DNA from: Lyophyllum atratum
Taxonomy: Eukaryota > Basidiomycota > Agaricomycetes > Agaricales > Lyophyllaceae
Assembly (NCBI GenBank): GCA_014905825.1
Contig: JACGCN010000019.1
Span: 930,001-994,000 of the forward strand
DNA: 64,000 bases
Direction: 5' to 3'
The notes beneath the pieces were generated by a model. That model worked only from the letters and a program-made list of their open reading frames with translations, was not told the origin of the DNA and searched no databases. The translations under genes and the position numbers were made by a program. Every line of letters begins with the position of its first letter. Position 1 is the first letter of the stretch. This document shows, piece by piece, positions 31,952 through 42,415 of this stretch.

Positions 31952-32550
31952 ATGCCGGGTGTACGAGACATTAGGTAGATCCATCGTTGCAATGTCAATT
32001 TTCAGGCGCTAACTCCGCCGTTATGTCTCCAGCGCAGAGGCTTTCATTACCGCCTACGCTTCCCATCTGAAGCGTTCGGGAAAACTTGAGGTCCCAGTAT
32101 GGGTTGACCTCGTGAAAACTGGCGCGTTCAAGGAGCTTGCACCGTATGATCCCGATTGGTACTATGTCCGCGCAGGTGCCTACCTTTATAGAGTTGAAAC
32201 CCTGATCCTTGGTCTTACATGCATCTCTTACCCCAGCTGCTGTCGCACGGCACATATACCTGCGCAAAGATGTCGGCATCGGTGCTCTGACAAAACTCCA
32301 CGGTGGCCGCCACCGCCGCGGAAACCGCCCTTCGCACCACGCTGACTCGTCCGCATCTGTGCAGCGCAAAGTCTGCCAATCCCTGGAGAAGATCGGCGTG
32401 TTGGAGCAGACAGACAACGGTGGACGGAGAATCTCCCAGGATGGTCAGCGGGATTTGGACCGGATTGCGACAGCTGTGGTTGAGGCTGCCAAGGAGGAGG
32501 AGTCTGATGAGGAAGAGGAGGAGGAAGATGCTGAGGAGGATGAGGAGTAG
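31952..32550 (+). CDS. RPS19: 40S ribosomal protein eS19 with acidic C-terminal tail
   Basis: Exons 31952-31974, 32033-32175 and 32237-32550 give 159 residues. Exon 1 encodes MPGVRDI, joined to [20 protein letters not shown]; then come [28 protein letters not shown] joined to [32 protein letters not shown] and [11 protein letters not shown]. All are conserved eS19 landmarks; the winged-helix-like protein sits on the 40S head and is needed for 18S rRNA maturation. Normal eS19 is about 145 residues and stops near the LDRIA segment. Here a tail of about 17 acidic residues ([18 protein letters not shown]) follows. I checked frame: it is read through with no stop and no splice signal. Confidence 0.95.
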
Positions 32551-33230
32551 ACGCTGTTCCCTGGCATCTCCAACCAGTGGCTTTTGCATGTTTCCCTAAT
32601 CTCATATGGTATGCAGCATGCTCTCAACAAAATATTCTTTTCGCCTCTTGCACTCATGATGCATCAAGGCTCGAGCAGAGGAGACTCGTGGCATCACTAC
32701 GGGCCCACCATCCATACTTTCCCATACAATTCAGTGACTATGCTGCAAAACAAGTCATCGAGGAGATTTGAAGGACGTGCTGACTTTCTTCGTAAGATTC
32801 ACGCTGACCGTGAAGTTCTGGCTGAAGTGAGTTACTGGTCGATTTGCGTTCCCTCGCTGGGTTATGTTCTATGTAGAGATGATTTTTCTTCTTATCGATG
32901 TTCTTATCGTCGCGTACCAAAAATTTGTAAAATGCCCGCGTCTCATGCTGTACTCGTCGGCTTTTTGTCGCTGTTGTACTCCTCTGATCATCGACCCATA
33001 CTCCACTTGTCCGAATCGCGCAACTCGAGCTCCAACTTGTCCCACTTCAAGCAGTCGGACACAACGTAGGCCTTAACTGATTATCGCATCACGTGGACGA
33101 TTGATTAGATTGTGAAGGTTTAACTTTTTTGAAATGACAGTTTCTCGTTGCTTCTTTCTGGTCGACCGAAAGCGGGAGGTTACTCGCATTGAATCTCCTA
33201 TAACCTCTATAATACACCAAGGAATCGATA
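32551..33230. other. 680-bp region with unassigned open frames
   Basis: A plus-strand frame at 32584-33069 (161 codons) includes RRFEGRADFLRKIHADREVL followed by a good GTGAGT donor at about 32827. A later frame reads PLVRIAQLELQLVPLQAVGH before a stop at about 33080. These could be two exons of a small unrecognised protein, or chance. Because it starts within the eS19 3' flank, I do not call a gene. Confidence 0.3.
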
Positions 33231-35129
33231 ATGGGTCCCAAAACGCCCTCTCGCGACGCCCAACTCAAGGAGGACATCACCAAAAAACTTGCTTCCGCGA
33301 TGGGTAGTGACTCAAAGCTGACTCCGGACGAAGCAATGCGCAAAGTCACCATGGATATGCTCGCGAACAATCCTTTCGTTCCGCCCACAGGATGCCCCGT
33401 AAATGATCTTCCTCCAGAGCTCCTCGGATATATCTTCCTGGTCGGGATGAAGATGGAGGCTGAATATGAGTACGGCGACGATGAGGATGATGAAGAGGAG
33501 TATATGGATGAGTACGATCTCAAGGATGGGTGGACTGATGAGGAGGATGAGGACTTCGATGCTCCATTGGTTGGCGTATCGGAAGTCAAGGCAGGGAAGG
33601 CAAAGAAGGCGGTGGACACCCTGTTCAAGCAGACGGTAGAGAGAGAAGAAAGTGAAGATATGGATGTCGATGGGGAAGGCGAAGAGAAGGAAGTAGAGGA
33701 AAAAGAGGATGAAAGAGTCTTGCCGTTCCAGGTCCTGGTATCGCATGTTTGCAAGCACTGGCGCGACATTGCCGTCGAATCGCCTGAACTATGGACAACT
33801 CTGACTTTCACGGAGGGAGCGCCATTCAAAAAGTCGGAGACCTACATCGAGCGGGCGAAGGGGCTGCCCCTCGATATCCATATCGATTGCACTATTCCTG
33901 AAGAGGAAGACCACGATCCCCTGGACGACCATTTCCATTCGCTGGACCAGCCTAGCTCCTCAGACCAAGGCAGTGCAGTTGCGAACGTTGTTGAACATGG
34001 ACGACAGTACGTTGAGGATCACAAGGACTGCCTTCACGCGCCTCCCCCGTTGTCCTTGCCAGACCTTGACGTCATTCTCAACATGATCGTGCCGCACGTC
34101 GCACAATGGCACTCTCTTGAGGTCACCGCCAGCGTCTATGCCTACATGCACCTCCTCCTGTCTCGCCTAGCTGAGTGTCCTGCCGCGCCGCTCCTCGAGA
34201 TTCTCGAACTTTATCACTACGAAGACTGTGAGGATTACGAGCTCTTCCGGCCTGCAGAGCTGCGTGAACCCTTCCTCCTCTTCAACGGAAACGCGCCGAA
34301 ACTACGCGACGTCGCGCTCTGGGGCGTGCACATCGACTGGGACCGATCACTTTCCTTCCTATCTAATCTACGCGACCTCGAACTCACCTATCACGCCAAA
34401 GATGTCCGTCCGTCCTACGCCACCTTCACACAGATGATCGCATCGTCACCTGACATTCGTACGCTCAGCCTCTGTCTCTCTGGGCCCCAAGAGCATGATG
34501 ACGAGACCAACGACTGGGGCTCTGAGCCCATCGAGATTCCTTCGCTCATGGATCTCGTTCTGTGCTACCACGAGGCACGGTACGCCACCGCGCTTGTGCA
34601 GAAGCTCTCCACGCCGAACGTGCACAGTCTCGCGCTCGACTTCGATGGGGAGGACTACTCGGAGTTCGTGAGGCAGCTGACGCTCCCGATGCCCAAAACG
34701 ACCAAGTCGGTCCTCGCGGGACTGGAGCACATGAAGATCTCAGGGCTCCCGTGCGATAACGATGCCATCGACTTGATGTATCAGCAGTTGGGAGGGCTGA
34801 AGACCATCAATCTGAATTGTTCGGGCGAGGAGGAAGAGCAGCTGTTCAAACATCTCATGAAGCCGCTGCCGAATAAGGTATATTGCCCAAATCTGCACAC
34901 TATCACGACGACGGGCATCGATGGCGCGGACATGCGCGCGTTTATAGAGGCACGGAAGGCGGCTGGTGTCCCCGTAAAGCGGGTGATGATGAGTGAAGAA
35001 GACGATATCGAGGACAAGGATGAGAAGTGGCTGCGCGCGCACGTGGAGGAACTCGATTTCTTCGAGCCATCGGATTCTGAGGAGGAGTATGTTGATCTCA
35101 CCGAGGACGAGTTGGAGATGGATATCTAG
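33231..35129 (+). CDS. F-box protein with an acidic insert splitting the F-box
   Basis: This is a single 632-residue open frame. The F-box begins NDLPPELLGYIFLVGMKMEA at about residue 58. It is interrupted by some 110 residues of very acidic sequence (EYGDDEDDEEEYMDEYD and a second Glu-rich block). It then resumes with LPFQVLVSHVCKHWRDIAVE and SPELWTTLTF, the usual second half of a mushroom F-box. Downstream are leucine-rich stretches (LLSRLAECPAAPLLEILELY, LRDLELTYHAKDV) and another acidic C-terminus (SDSEEEYVDLTEDELEMDI). It is presumably an SCF substrate receptor; the target is unknown. No splice sites flank the insert, so it seems to be translated. Confidence 0.88.
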   Translation: MGPKTPSRDAQLKEDITKKLASAMGSDSKLTPDEAMRKVTMDMLANNPFVPPTGCPVNDLPPELLGYIFLVGMKMEAEYEYGDDEDDEEEYMDEYDLKDGWTDEEDEDFDAPLVGVSEVKAGKAKKAVDTLFKQTVEREESEDMDVDGEGEEKEVEEKEDERVLPFQVLVSHVCKHWRDIAVESPELWTTLTFTEGAPFKKSETYIERAKGLPLDIHIDCTIPEEEDHDPLDDHFHSLDQPSSSDQGSAVANVVEHGRQYVEDHKDCLHAPPPLSLPDLDVILNMIVPHVAQWHSLEVTASVYAYMHLLLSRLAECPAAPLLEILELYHYEDCEDYELFRPAELREPFLLFNGNAPKLRDVALWGVHIDWDRSLSFLSNLRDLELTYHAKDVRPSYATFTQMIASSPDIRTLSLCLSGPQEHDDETNDWGSEPIEIPSLMDLVLCYHEARYATALVQKLSTPNVHSLALDFDGEDYSEFVRQLTLPMPKTTKSVLAGLEHMKISGLPCDNDAIDLMYQQLGGLKTINLNCSGEEEEQLFKHLMKPLPNKVYCPNLHTITTTGIDGADMRAFIEARKAAGVPVKRVMMSEEDDIEDKDEKWLRAHVEELDFFEPSDSEEEYVDLTEDELEMDI

Positions 35130-35349
35130 GCCTGCTCCAAGTTGAGCTCGCGGACAGGAGTCAGAAGGCTGATGTGGCGGAAACATGCTTCGTGTTTGGT
35201 TTACACACTACAAGTACATTTATGGTATAAAAAGCTCTGGGATATAGAATGCATCGTGGGGCATTATAGGTCATGAAACGGATCCGGTATGACCGCGACA
35301 AAGCATCAAGAAATGGTGGAATACAAGGTTCAAGCAGCAGGCGGTAATT

Positions 35350-36191
35350 CTAGGTGATCTGATTCGAGTGTTTGTAGGGCAAACGTGTGACGCCGAAGAC
35401 TATATCCGGTATCTGTTCTTCCTCGAGAGATGTTTTGTCGACGGATGATGTTGAAGAGTTCGATGGCTTGGGCGACGGCATAGCAATAAGAACAGATATT
35501 TGAAGCATTTCCACCCGAATCCTTGCAGGACTCTCAGGCTGAACAACCGTGGGTGGTTCTGGGCTGATTTCATCACGTCGATGCAAGGCACGAAGCAGGC
35601 GCTGTCGAATAGGAAGTGATTCTGAAGTTGGTGATGTGGTGGAAGCGGTGTGCTGTGGCTGATGAGGGCTTTGCTTGGGCTTTGATGAAGACCTGTTGGC
35701 GTTCTTACATCGGCGTTTCGCCTGAACGGGGAGGGCAGCCACAGGCTCCGGAAAAAATGGAGGATTAGGCTTGGAAAACGACAAGAATGCCTGAATAGAA
35801 GTCTCGTACCATCATGTCACTCCATTTGTCACCCCCCTGGACGACCCAGGAGGTGAAGAATTTCGGTTTATGACCATACCGACGCTTGCGCGAGCCCTGA
35901 GCGCGAGGAGCGAGAATAATGCCAGCAGCGAGGGCGTCGTCTATCTGTCTCTGGAAACGGCGGCGAATGACGAAGGATCTAAGCACGATGGTACAAGATA
36001 TGAATAGGAGGAGAAAGAGCGTTGCCAGGAAGGTGATTCTGTTGTCCTGTTAGGAGCAGCGTCGGGAAAGGTCAGACGACAACATACAGGTAGAGATTAC
36101 TGGAGTTCTTGAGGCCAAGGGACCGCTCCGGGGCCGACGAGCTCGACGGGTCGGTGGCAGAGGCCGACGTCGAGGGGGATGGTGAAGACAT
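35350..36191 (-). CDS. single-pass membrane protein with basic juxtamembrane segment, unknown function
   Basis: Three exons. Exon 1 starts MSSPSPSTSASATDPS at 36191 and ends near 36092. Joined at GGACAACAG it continues ITFLATLFLLLFISCTIVLR, a transmembrane helix. A basic stretch follows (FVIRRRFQRQIDDALAAG, APRAQGSRKRRYGHKPKFFT). A 40-nt intron after GACATGATG leads to PNPPFFPEPVAALPVQAKRR and a Ser/Pro-rich tail. The tail ends with IPDIVFGVTRLPYKHSNQIT, a conserved-looking segment. The type is N-out/C-in or signal-anchor. No enzyme motif is seen. An earlier AG in the last intron (19 nt from the donor) would be too close to use. Confidence 0.7.
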
Positions 36192-36367
36192 GCTTGGAGT
36201 CTAAGCGGTCGATCAGAGCATACTTTATTTGAAATAACCTGAAATAGCCCCCGTTTTCCCACGTGGTTAATGATTGATATGAATGTTCCTGTTGGACATG
36301 CCATCTGGCTTCCCTCATATATACCCCGTCTAGATCGCTAGGCCTGATATTTTCTTCGTGGCCCCCC

Positions 36368-37863
36368 ATGTCCCTCGCCGATACCCTCCCCCCGTCTCTC
36401 AACCTTCCGCCCCATCTCAGTGCCCACAAGTATTTCCTGGTCTGCACCCTTACCGTCGCAGCATGGGATACTCTGGTCCTTTCTCCCCGCACTTGGCGTC
36501 TGGTCAAATCCCCCGGTTGGCCCACCCTTAAGATTTTGTTCCACTTCCTGAGGTTTTTCATGCCTATCGAGTTCATCATAGTTGGTAAGTTGCTTTCTCG
36601 CCTCTATTGCATCATCCCACCGTTGACGACTTTCCAGCGGTTGCGTTCTTTGATACTAAATGGACACAGGCAGTGCGTCGTCAAGCTTTTCCCTTCCATT
36701 ACCCCTGACCAACTTTTTTCTTTATGACCTAGTCTTGCCAAAAGTTCTATCTCTTTGAGCCCATCTGCACTGCGATTCTGCTTGCTGCCACCTCTGGTCC
36801 GTCATGGTGCCCATCTATTGTATCATTTCGCTGACAACTCTGCGGCAGCTGTCCATGTTATCCGAATTCATGCCATCTACGATAAGAATAGAGCTATCCT
36901 CCTCACTATGGGATCTCTGTTCGCCGCTCAGATAGTTGTCACTGCCATTTCTTGCGGCTTCTACCGATGTATGATCAGAACCATCAGCGCTTGGATTTCA
37001 TACTGATGTCGCCGTCGTAGCTGTACCCCTTCTCGAAGGCCAGGGCTGTATCGCAGGTCCGAAGCACAACTGGGTTGGTATCTACTGGGTCGCCCCGACA
37101 TTACTCTACACCGTTTCTGTAAGACCAGCTGTTATTCCCTGCAGATATATATCGCTGACTCCACTCCGCCCAGTTCGGTCTGGCATTGATGCGCTCTATC
37201 AACTCACTTCAAGCCAAGCCCCTCAGCCCATGGAAGTTGATGCTCCGCGATGGCCTCAATCTCTACGGCGTACGCCCCCGCGCAAATAGCGAGACCTTAT
37301 AGATTGCTTATTTGCGCTCATTTTTAGGCCATCTTCCTCGTCAACCTGACAAACATGATCTTCTGGTTTGTTATTACCCCCACAGGACCCAACGACACCA
37401 TCAAGACCATCGTCACCAGGTGCGTTTCGTACGTGGCTATTGACACTGCATTACACTGACCTTCGTTCCACGCAGCATGGCCGCTGTGCTTACCACCTCC
37501 ATGTCCCTCCGTATCATCCTCTCCGTCCGCGGTAGTCTCTCACAGGGTGGCTCCTTCGCCCTTTCTGCCTCCACCCAAACTGGCTCCTCGCGCACTACAC
37601 ATGTTATCTCCACCCGATCCGGAGCTGTCCCAACGAACTTGTCTACGCACAACGCCGGGCACACGTACACGCTCGACGACATGCGCTCCAAGACGGAGGC
37701 AGATTGGGTCGCGAACGACAAAGTGAGCGTCAACGAGACCGAGGGCAAGCCTGCGATCCTCGATGGCTCCGACGGCGAGCAACCCCAACGTAACCAATCG
37801 GTCGGTGTGAAAATCACAATTGATAGGGAGATTGGATACGACAGCTCATACCAAGCGAAATGA
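36368..37863 (+). CDS. DUF6533-like multi-pass membrane protein
   Basis: Exons rebuilt: 36368-36584, 36638-36669 (GC donor, CAG|GCAGTG), 36733-36796, then from about 36850 on, with later joins near 36971/37019, 37120/37172, 37269/37328 and 37420/37477. Hydrophobic segments in order: HKYFLVCTLTVAAWDTLVLS, LRFFMPIEFIIVAVAFFDT, FEPICTAILLAATS, LLTMGSLFAAQIVVTAISCG, YWVAPTLLYTVSFGLALMRS, IFLVNLTNMIFWFVI, and SMAAVLTTSMSLRIILSVRG. A polar cytosolic tail rich in Ser/Thr follows. The WKLMLRDGLNLYG motif before the penultimate helix is typical of this Agaricomycete family. The function is unknown. It is divergent from the single-pass protein; the two starts are 176 bp apart. Confidence 0.8.
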
Positions 37864-39170
37864 GGTTGTACGCAATGTCGATTTATACCTCACCTCCCAC
37901 ACTCTTCTCACGATATGGGATGAAATCGCGTCTATGAAATCTTATCCTTTGTATCTGTCGATGATATTACCTTGTTCTATTTATACCTCCTACGCCCGCT
38001 GTCACTTCCTAACACCGAAACTCAATTGGAGGTCGTGGCTGCTCGCAAAATACTATTGTACTTTGCTCAGGAACTATGCCTCGTAAACATCACGGAAAAT
38101 ACTGTCATAGATCTCAAACATCACACACTGCTCCTACTGGACGCCTGCGATAGGCAACCGAGTGATGGAAAAGATAGTTGGTCGGGGACGCCGCAATCCT
38201 CATGCCCTGCACTGCAATCTTCAAGTTCTGACTTATATAAGTACGAGTACTTTAGACATCGGAGATAACACAATCACCAGGATACGTACTTCACGATTTC
38301 GAAGGGCCCGGGCGTGTGTGACCAGTGACCCTTCGTCCCAGTTTTTGGTATCGGGCAATGATAGGTGACCTGCGGCACCGTAAAATTTCGGTCATTTCAG
38401 GAATGAATTTGGCTGTGTATACTGTAGCGGAAACGGTGATGTCTTTTGCGTCAGTCCAATCGATGACCCCGACAATGCACATCATGATCAATACGTAGAG
38501 CCCGAGTTGAGTCGAGGAAAGCAACAAATAAACTCTATAATGCCAGGGTCTTCTGCAGGCACGACGAAGATTCGGATAGCGATGATCCTTGGATGATCCA
38601 GAAGAGTAAATCTGTACCGACTGCATAGATTCATAGGTTACAGATACAGATTATCAATTGTTGAAACCGAATCGTCCAAAATGGTGCAGTATCTCGAAGT
38701 GGCGCATCGCCCTTCAAATCAAATTCATGTAACTATAGGTAAATTTTGTAGTCGTATCATGGTGCGGCGAACTCCGCGAATATGTTCGCTGAGCGCTTTC
38801 ATGACCTTCAACCATCCGCACTGGGCCTCCGAATCATCCAGATCCTCTTTACTTCGCCTTTCACGGTATAGAAGGGCCGTATCTCATCCGGCGATTCCCC
38901 CGTCCTGTCGTTTCTGACGTCTCCTCGAGTTTCAGCGCTAGCTTCCATGCCAATTTCATCGGCGTTGCCTATAAATAGTACGTATACTGTCAACATCTTA
39001 GATGAACTGGAAGCAGTGCGACATGTAGTTACTCAGACATCGTTACCATCTGATGCAAAACAGCTGTCCTGCTCGACATCTGCCGCCCACCTACACCTCA
39101 TGAAAGTCTTTGGCAAAGACAGTGATTGGGACCGTGTACCGCCTTACGCGGGGCCGCAAATCCAGCTCTT
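37864..39170. repeat. left flank of the duplicated locus, non-coding
   Basis: No gene is recognised. Several blocks recur in altered form further right. About 38.24-38.44 kb (ACATCGGAGATAACACAATC, TTTCGGTCATTTCAGG) resembles about 40.66-40.86 kb. About 38.50-38.66 kb (GAGTTGAGTCGAGGAAAGC, AGATTATCAATTGTTG) resembles about 41.55-41.72 kb. About 38.69-38.80 kb resembles about 41.94-42.07 kb. These place the secreted-protein genes inside a diverged segmental duplication. Confidence 0.55.
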
Positions 39171-39177
39171 TATAAAG
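39171..39177 (+). promoter_or_regulatory. TATA box of secreted protein copy 1
   Basis: CTTTATAAAG lies with its TATAAAG exactly 96 bp upstream of the ATG at 39267. The same element is at the same distance in copy 2, and the sequence between (TTTCGATAACTCACCT, AACGCTGGTCGTT) is conserved. Confidence 0.7.
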
Positions 39178-39266
39178 TCGCGGAAAATGCGACTCCCTTC
39201 CTCCTCACCGAGTTTCGATAACTCACCTTCTAGAAACGCTGGTCGTTTAAATCTAGCCACCTCATC

Positions 39267-40201
39267 ATGAATTCTCGCTTCTTTGCCATTCTTCTCGCTG
39301 CCCTCCCTCTCCTTGTCCAAGCGCTACCCACATCGCAAGATGTTGAGTATTTCGCCAGGGATCATGACCGGTTGTTCCGTCGGGGTGCGCCAGGTGACAA
39401 GGATTTGCTCCTTTCTTGCCCTGGTGCTGCGGGTACGTGTCTAGAATACTCTCATTTACCCAGGCTCGAGCTCACCTACCACTCGTAGGCTCTCCCAATG
39501 TCCAGCGTGCGGACAGGTGCACACTGGTAATTACACTATCTCACCATAAATCCAAAGCGCTCCTAAATTCCCTAAGATCAATATCGTCAATAATCCAGAC
39601 CAGGTCATCTTCAAAAACGTTGGTAACCCCCAGCTCAAGTTCGTCACGCTTTTCGACTGCATATTAAAATAGTAACTGACTGGCGTTAAAGTTGCGCTGG
39701 GGGAACTGGGCCAACCACTGTCACGCTTGGTGGCTCCTCGACAGTTTCGACGGAGACAAGTGTGAACGCAAATCTGGGCGTCAGCTTCGAGGGCATCAGC
39801 ATCGGTGGAGGAATATCCACCTCCGAATCTCATTCCCAGGAGACCTCAAAGTCGATACAGTACGAGGTCCCGCCTGGGAGACAGGCCGTGTACACCGCTG
39901 GGTATACCTTCCACTCCCAGACGGGCAACATCCAAGTCAACTATGGAGATCGCGTAGCGGACCATTACATTGTAGGTCTCCACCTCGCATCAGAATACTA
40001 GTGGAATGTCTGACGAATTATTCAGTGGTTTACAGGTGCGACTGTGACTCAAAAAACCCCCAACAACGGCGCTCTGCCTCGGTACCAGGTCCATGAGACG
40101 AAGTGCGGTGAGTCATGTCTTTATCCCTGCGCTCTTTCACCGCGTTACTGAAAGTGCGATGACTAGGCACTGACCCTAACGATCTCAACAACAAGTCATA
40201 A
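39267..40201 (+). CDS. small secreted protein, tandem copy 1
   Basis: The signal peptide is MNSRFFAILLAALPLLVQAL, followed by a likely Kex2-type site (LFRRG). Exon 1 ends at GCTGCGG|GTACGT. Further exons give SPNVQRADRCTL, INIVNNPDQVIFKNVGNPQL, TVSTETSVNANLGVSFEGIS, IGGGISTSESHSQETSK, PPGRQAVYTAGYTFHSQTGN, then VTQKTPNNGALPRYQVHETK, ending CGTDPNDLNNKS. I cannot join the INIVNN exon to the CAGGTGPTTVTLGG exon in frame: the first frame reaches TAG at about 39668 and no donor of the right phase is obvious. The alternation of strands and small residues suggests a beta-rich fold. The function is unknown. It is 60% or more identical to the copy at 42416. Confidence 0.7.
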
Positions 40202-41090
40202 GCGCATTTTCCCTGATTGAGGGCCCATCACGGTCATCGGATCCAATGTAGAGAAGGATGATTTTATCGGGAGGGATGTGCAAAAGGAGCGCGTGATTGG
40301 AGCTTTAGTAGAGGACATGCTCTTGAGGGCTGTACATAGTCATCAAGTTCAAATCTCTTCTCTAGATCCAGAAAGCGCTTAATCCAAGTTAGGTCTGGTC
40401 AAGACAGTGAAAACTTGAGGACGCGAGATGTAAGGTGACGCCAGCAGGTGCAACGAGATGGAGAAATTGTAGTTAAGGAAGGGTAAAGAGCTGTAGCGAA
40501 GAGCGATGAATGAGCAGATACTGTGACTTAAGTGTGGACTGCGCGTCTGCGGAGGTACGGCGACAAGAGTCATGGCCATGGATGGTGAGCTACGTGATAT
40601 TAGTCGGCGATAACGCGACGCTCATCGCTGCACCCAGCCTTCTGAGTACATACCTTGAACATCGGAGAAAATATCACCAGCGTACGTGTTGTAGATATCA
40701 TTTTGAACGGTCTGGACGCGGTTGTGATCAGCGGCCGCGCCTTTGTCCCATTTTGTTGTTACGGCCGATTGATCACCGTAAGACTTCGGTCCTTTCAGGG
40801 GTGGATAGGGGGCGAATTTGGCTATGAAGCGGAAACGATTTGGCTATGAAGCAACCTTTAGATTTGAGCAGGACACTCCCAGGCCCCCGTGAGAGATATT
40901 CCCAAAACGGTCAAAGCAGCCGAGAATTATTGTCATGAGCTCACTGTAAGGCCAATCCTCCATGGAATCGTCTAAGACTTTGGGATCGTGTATATATGAC
41001 GTGTAAATACTTATATGTAGAAATTTGGAGTTTTTGAACGACCGGAGGGCTTTGGATTTGACGAAGAAATTTCAGTGGCCCAGGAAAAGG
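40202..41090. other. intergenic between the secreted-protein copies, left part
   Basis: No gene is recognised. A block at about 40.66-40.86 kb is related to 38.24-38.44 kb. The open frames present are short and match no family. Confidence 0.4.
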
Positions 41091-41093
41091 GCT

Positions 41094-41520
41094 AGTCGCG
41101 TCGCGTTTTCTGATGGAATGGATCAGGGCGTGTCCGGCGGGCTTTTCGGCGTGTCCTGGTGCAAATATCACGACTTATAGGTACCCAGGACACGCATTTT
41201 TTGGCAGGACCATCAGTTGCCGGCGTGTCCTGATGCAAACTCGATTTTTCGCCCCCTCCAGGACACGCCGACACATTTGGGAGGACCCTACTCTCGGACG
41301 AGCCCGCATATCCATCAAAACAATATATTATATCTAGCAAGTCGAGAATACACGCGATCCGGCCATCAAAAGCTCCCCCCGCCGCTGTCCCAGGCCTGCT
41401 CGCGGTCAGAGACGACGACGACGCGCCAATTTCCTCGGTCCGTGGCAGTGCCGTGTCCCGGGACACGGCACTGCCACCTCCCCCCAGCCCGCCGTGTCCC
41501 GTGTCAACTAAGCGGAAACG
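41094..41520. repeat. GTGTCC-rich element with two hairpins and a perfect 36-bp palindrome
   Basis: GCGTGTCCTGG at 41149-41159 pairs with CCAGGACACGC at 41185-41195. CGGCGTGTCCTG at 41221-41232 pairs with CAGGACACGCCG at 41259-41270. At 41442-41477, GTGGCAGTGCCGTGTCCC is followed immediately by its exact reverse complement, a 36-bp palindrome with no loop. The motif GTGTCC or its complement also occurs in flanking bases near 41130 and 41495. No transposase is present. It could be a non-autonomous mobile element or a decayed repeat cluster. Confidence 0.75.
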
Positions 41521-42319
41521 GTATCTGCCTTTGGACAACGCGCGTGGGGCCGAGAGGGGCCGAGTTGGGTCGAGGAAAGCGTCTCAGAGTCAGAGCAGCA
41601 ACGAGAATGCCAAGATCTTCTGGAGGATTCAGATAGCGATTATCGGGAAGCGAGGATCGGTACACACAGCGTATTATAGGTCCAATCACTTGATCAGAGA
41701 TAATCAATTGTTGGAACTCAACGTCAAATTTCAGCTTTATGTGATTCCTTCGCTGGGCCGTGCAGCACGTCGAGAACAGGGCTAAGAGGTGAAGATGAGG
41801 TGAAGATGGTCATTCAAGTAGCTTTTTCGTGAATCGTCCAACCCATGGTTTCGGACAAGATGCAAGTGACGCAGGACAGGTGCAACATTTGGGTTGATTC
41901 CGGGAGGTCTGTGACGTGACGGTGTGACGTCCGAACTAGTATTTGGAAGTGGCGCACGTGCGGCACCGCTTGGCAGCATGGTAGAGCCTGAAGTGATAGA
42001 GCCACGAAATAAATCCATGTAAGTGGGTAACTTTGTATTCTTATTGCGGTGCGACGAATGAATATGCTCGCTGTGGTACCTTCAACCATCCTCATCAGTT
42101 CTCCATCATCCGGATCCTTTTTACTTCGTCTGCCATGGTATACAAGTAACAAATAACGAGGGCCATATTTTATCCGGCCACTCGCTTCCAATTCTCGGTC
42201 TCGGACCTCATCGTTACCATCTGATTCAGATAAGTTATCCTGGTCGACACTTGCCGCACGCGTTGATGGAAGTATTTGAAATTAAGATAATGCTTGGCAC
42301 GTAATATTGCCCTGCTCTT

Positions 42320-42326
42320 TATAAAG
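42320..42326 (+). promoter_or_regulatory. TATA box of secreted protein copy 2
   Basis: CTTTATAAAG again lies with TATAAAG exactly 96 bp before the ATG at 42416, embedded in the same conserved leader as copy 1. Confidence 0.7.
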
Positions 42327-42415
42327 TGGCGGATGGTATTATGCCCTTCCCCGCCACCGAGTTTTGATAACTCACCTACTAAAAACGCTGGTCGTTGAAT
42401 TTCAGCCAACTCATC

